Origin: Microbacteriaceae bacterium PS02070
Lineage (GTDB): Bacteria > Actinomycetota > Actinomycetes > Actinomycetales > Microbacteriaceae
Direction: 5' to 3'
DNA: 64,000 nt
Assembly (NCBI GenBank): GCA_029959865.1
Contig: JASCPE010000001.1
Coordinates: 682,001 to 746,000, forward strand
The notes below the pieces were generated by a model. That model was not told the origin of the DNA. It made no database searches and saw only the letters and a list, made by a program, of their open reading frames with translations. A program made the translations under genes and the position numbers. Shown here piece by piece: positions 62,039 to 64,000 of the stretch; position 1 is the stretch's first letter; every line of letters starts with the position of its first letter.

Positions 62039-62545
62039 TCACGTGTCCCTGCGGATGGCGGGTTCGAGTTGACGGAAAAGCGCGCGGCTCGCGCTCTCAA
62101 TCATAATCAGCACCTCATCGAACATGCTGTCGTCCGCGTAGTAGGGATCGGGCACGTCGAGGCTGCCGGAGGCATCTGGATCGAAGGAGCGGAGCAGGGC
62201 GAGCTTGTCGGTGTCGGCAGGGTCTCGGGCCCAACTGGCGAGGATGCGTTCGTGGGAGCGGTCGAGTGCGACGACGAGGTCATGCGTATCGAAGTCGGCG
62301 TGCTCGAACTGTTTCGCCCGGTGCGCCGCGCCGTCGTAGCCGCGGCGCGTGAGCGCAGCGATGGTGCGGGAGTCAGCGCGCTCGCCGACGTGCCAATCAC
62401 CGGTGCCCGAGCTCTCCACGACAACGCGGTCAGCAAGACCCGCGTCGGTGGCGAGCGCGCGGAAGACGACTTCGGCCATGGGGGAGCGGCAGATGTTTCC
62501 CGTGCAGACGAACACGATGCGGAAGGGGTCACGAGTCACGCTCAC
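62039..62545 (-). CDS. Low-molecular-weight protein tyrosine phosphatase
   Basis: 168 residues. P-loop VCTGNICRSPMAE with nucleophile Cys14 and Arg20, and the general acid Asp in VPDPYYAD (about 131-135) complete the catalytic set. SSGTGDWHVGERAD is the conserved middle. Typically controls capsule or stress signalling; no kinase is near. The stop lies 28 bp from the purB start on the same strand. Confidence 0.9.
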   Translation of the reverse strand: MSVTRDPFRIVFVCTGNICRSPMAEVVFRALATDAGLADRVVVESSGTGDWHVGERADSRTIAALTRRGYDGAAHRAKQFEHADFDTHDLVVALDRSHERILASWARDPADTDKLALLRSFDPDASGSLDVPDPYYADDSMFDEVLIMIESASRALFRQLEPAIRRDT

Positions 62546-62658
62546 CGTCCCATTGTGGCTGGGTCATCCTGTCCTGCACACTCCTTCCCGATGAGAATGC
62601 TGTCCTCCGGCCGTGGTCTCGTCGACCTCGCACGCGGCGCGCGCGAGACGGTGTCTGC

Positions 62659-62925
62659 ATGACAATCGATGCGGGCGTCGTGCGATCGTGTGACGAGGCC
62701 ACGGCGTTACTGGAACGGGCGCGTCAGCGTTTGGCGGAGGTCGATCATGCCGGTGCGGCGCTCACCGATGCCGTCCGGTGGGAGTCGCGGGAGGCGCGTC
62801 GATACGGCGAGGCGATCGAGCGTTGGCGTCAGCAGGTGCGCGCGGAAGCCGAGCAGCTGGCCGGCTCGGTGCAGTCGATCGCCGCGTACCGGATGAATGC
62901 GTCGGCTGGCTGGGGGATCGGGTGA
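62659..62925 (+). CDS. Small helical protein, partner of the following gene
   Basis: 88 residues, mostly alpha-helical and rich in Ala, Glu and Arg, with WESREARRYGEAIERWRQQV and a closing AYRMNASAGWGIG. It has the size and helical-pair look of WXG100-like secretion partners, but the W-x-G turn itself is not evident. ATG at 62659. It overlaps the start of the next, larger protein by GTGA, as in such partner-effector pairs. Tentative. Confidence 0.6.
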   Translation: MTIDAGVVRSCDEATALLERARQRLAEVDHAGAALTDAVRWESREARRYGEAIERWRQQVRAEAEQLAGSVQSIAAYRMNASAGWGIG

Positions 62926-64000
62926 GCGACCAGACGCTCGAGATCCGTAGCGGCGGTGTCGTCGCCGTCGACACGGAGTCGTTGCGCGAGGCTGCCGCGT
63001 TGGTGTCGGCTCGGGCAGCGGAATGCGAGGAAGTCGCCGAGCTTGTGTGGCGGGCTGAGGCGCTCGTTCCGGTGTCGCCTCGCGGGTGGTCGGTCGCGCA
63101 GGCAGCGGATGCGGCACGGGCGATCGCGGCCGACCTTCATCGAGCGGCCGATGTATACGACGCGGCGGAGGTCCACGCCGCGCGCATCGTGGCAGAGGCG
63201 GAAGGCGACCGGTTCCGGGTCGCGCTGCTGACTCTTCAGGCCATCGCGCACGCCGCGGTCCTCTCGTGCGCGGACGCCGCGGGCCGGCTGAGCGCCGAGC
63301 GGTGGTGGGCCATGCGCCACGCCGAACTGTATCGGCAGGGAGTGGACGCGGCGACCCTGGGGCAGATGTGGCCGGGCGGCTTCTTCCCGCCGCTTCTGCC
63401 GCCGTTGGCTGCCCTGCACATCATCCTCGGCCAGATCGCGCGGGTCGGTCACGCCACCGTCGAGCGGGGCGGTCGGATGAAGGGAGACGTGCGCCCCGTC
63501 GAAGTCACGACCCTGGCCGAGGGGCCAGGCGCCCCGCCGGCGACCCTGACGGAGATCGCTGAGCGGATTCCCGGGGAGGGAGACTCCCGAGTTCGGGTCG
63601 ACCGGATGGTGATGGCCGACGGATCGGTGGAGTTCGCCGTCTACATCTCTGGCATGCAGAGCTTCGGGTTCGGTGGGGAAGACCCGTTCGATATGTCTTC
63701 CAATCTCGACCTGTACTCCGGTGAGCGGTCGGTGTCGTACGACGCGGTGATGGAAGCCCTGCGCCAGGCGGGCGCGAGTGCGGGAGACACCGTCCACGCG
63801 TTCGGCCACTCACAAGGCGCGATGATCGCATCCCGGCTCGCGACCGCGGGTGACTTCGTCGTGCCGACACTCGTGACCTTCGGCTCCCCGATCCAGGTCG
63901 ATGCGGGGGAGTCGGTCCTCGCCGTCGCGTTACGCCACACCGACGATCCGGTCGTTGCGCTCAGCGCGGGCGGACTGCCCGGAATCGCTGCCGCGCGGGA
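62922..64000 (+). CDS. Large protein with helical N-terminus and lipase-like domain, incomplete
   Basis: Open from GTG at 62922 to the window edge (359 codons seen). The first 120 residues are helical and Ala-rich with a PRGWSVAQAAD stretch; a hydrophobic GFFPPLLPPLAALHIILGQI follows (about 148-168). From about 225 there is an alpha/beta hydrolase-type region with VDRMVMADGSVEFAVYISG and the nucleophile elbow AFGHSQGAMIASRLA (G-x-S-x-G, Ser about 289) leading to VTFGSPIQVDAG. The C-terminal end is not seen. Could be a secreted lipase, PE-PPE-like or toxin protein; unrecognised as a whole. Confidence 0.65.
   Translation, partial: MSDQTLEIRSGGVVAVDTESLREAAALVSARAAECEEVAELVWRAEALVPVSPRGWSVAQAADAARAIAADLHRAADVYDAAEVHAARIVAEAEGDRFRVALLTLQAIAHAAVLSCADAAGRLSAERWWAMRHAELYRQGVDAATLGQMWPGGFFPPLLPPLAALHIILGQIARVGHATVERGGRMKGDVRPVEVTTLAEGPGAPPATLTEIAERIPGEGDSRVRVDRMVMADGSVEFAVYISGMQSFGFGGEDPFDMSSNLDLYSGERSVSYDAVMEALRQAGASAGDTVHAFGHSQGAMIASRLATAGDFVVPTLVTFGSPIQVDAGESVLAVALRHTDDPVVALSAGGLPGIAAAR

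Noticed and set aside
1..64000. CRISPR arrays, rRNA and tRNA genes
   Set aside because: No regularly spaced repeats and no conserved tRNA arm pattern or rRNA core sequence were noticed by eye; a dedicated search would be needed to be sure.

Overview
The window is 64 kb of GC-rich DNA, dense with genes and with strongly GC-biased third codon positions. Short ATGA, GTGA and TGATG overlaps are everywhere, and several promoters have a TANNNT -10 box directly before a start codon with no room for a ribosome site. Together with the gene families (DIP1984 family, Dcu-type carrier, ROK-controlled sugar ABC operon, MntR- and CsoR-type operators) this points to an actinobacterium, most likely Microbacteriaceae such as Microbacterium. 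The genus is inference. No rRNA, tRNA or CRISPR array was seen.

Left 12.8 kb (accessory island). The window opens inside a DISARM-type DrmB-like gene on the minus strand that carries a one-base frameshift. Next comes a Tn7-like transposition module (tnsA, tnsB, tnsC, long tniQ, each overlapping the next by 4 bp) with a divergent winged-helix regulator and palindromic sites. It is followed by an XRE regulator, a DUF4209-type protein and a three-gene operon (TIGR04255-like protein, HTH protein, unknown protein). An 18-bp element occurs in inverted orientation on both sides of the transposition block. Near 12.77 kb the island ends inside a TetR gene that has lost its N-terminus, so one island boundary is visible.

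13 to 34 kb (ordinary chromosome, transport and metabolism). This holds a DJ-1/PfpI protein, a YCII protein, a Dcu-type carrier, a ROK repressor with a divergent alpha-glucoside ABC operon and GH13 glucosidase, a MerR regulator facing a MerR-type promoter, a peptide-type ABC operon, a flavin reductase and an aldehyde dehydrogenase. Three copies of a palindromic repeat (GAGACTGCAC arms) lie at 3' gene ends.

34 to 47.5 kb (molybdenum supercluster). A YdeP/FdhF-type molybdo-oxidoreductase, FdhD, ModCBA and an HTH-Mop regulator run on the minus strand. The molybdenum cofactor pathway follows in two facing operons: moeB-rhodanese, moeA, moaC, mobA fusion and moaD on plus; mog, moaE and moaA on minus. 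Molybdate uptake, cofactor synthesis, sulfur insertion and the consuming enzyme thus sit together.

47.5 to 64 kb. A CsoR-box, copper chaperone and csoR unit is followed by a Mn/Fe ABC importer whose leaderless promoter is bracketed by twin operators. Then come NhaA, a hydrolase, an SF1 helicase, an alkylation-repair group (alkA, tag, and an MGMT - ECF sigma - MGMT operon), a sulfurtransferase, two membrane proteins, purB, a low-molecular-weight phosphatase and, at the edge, a small helical protein followed by a large secreted-type lipase-like protein cut by the window end.
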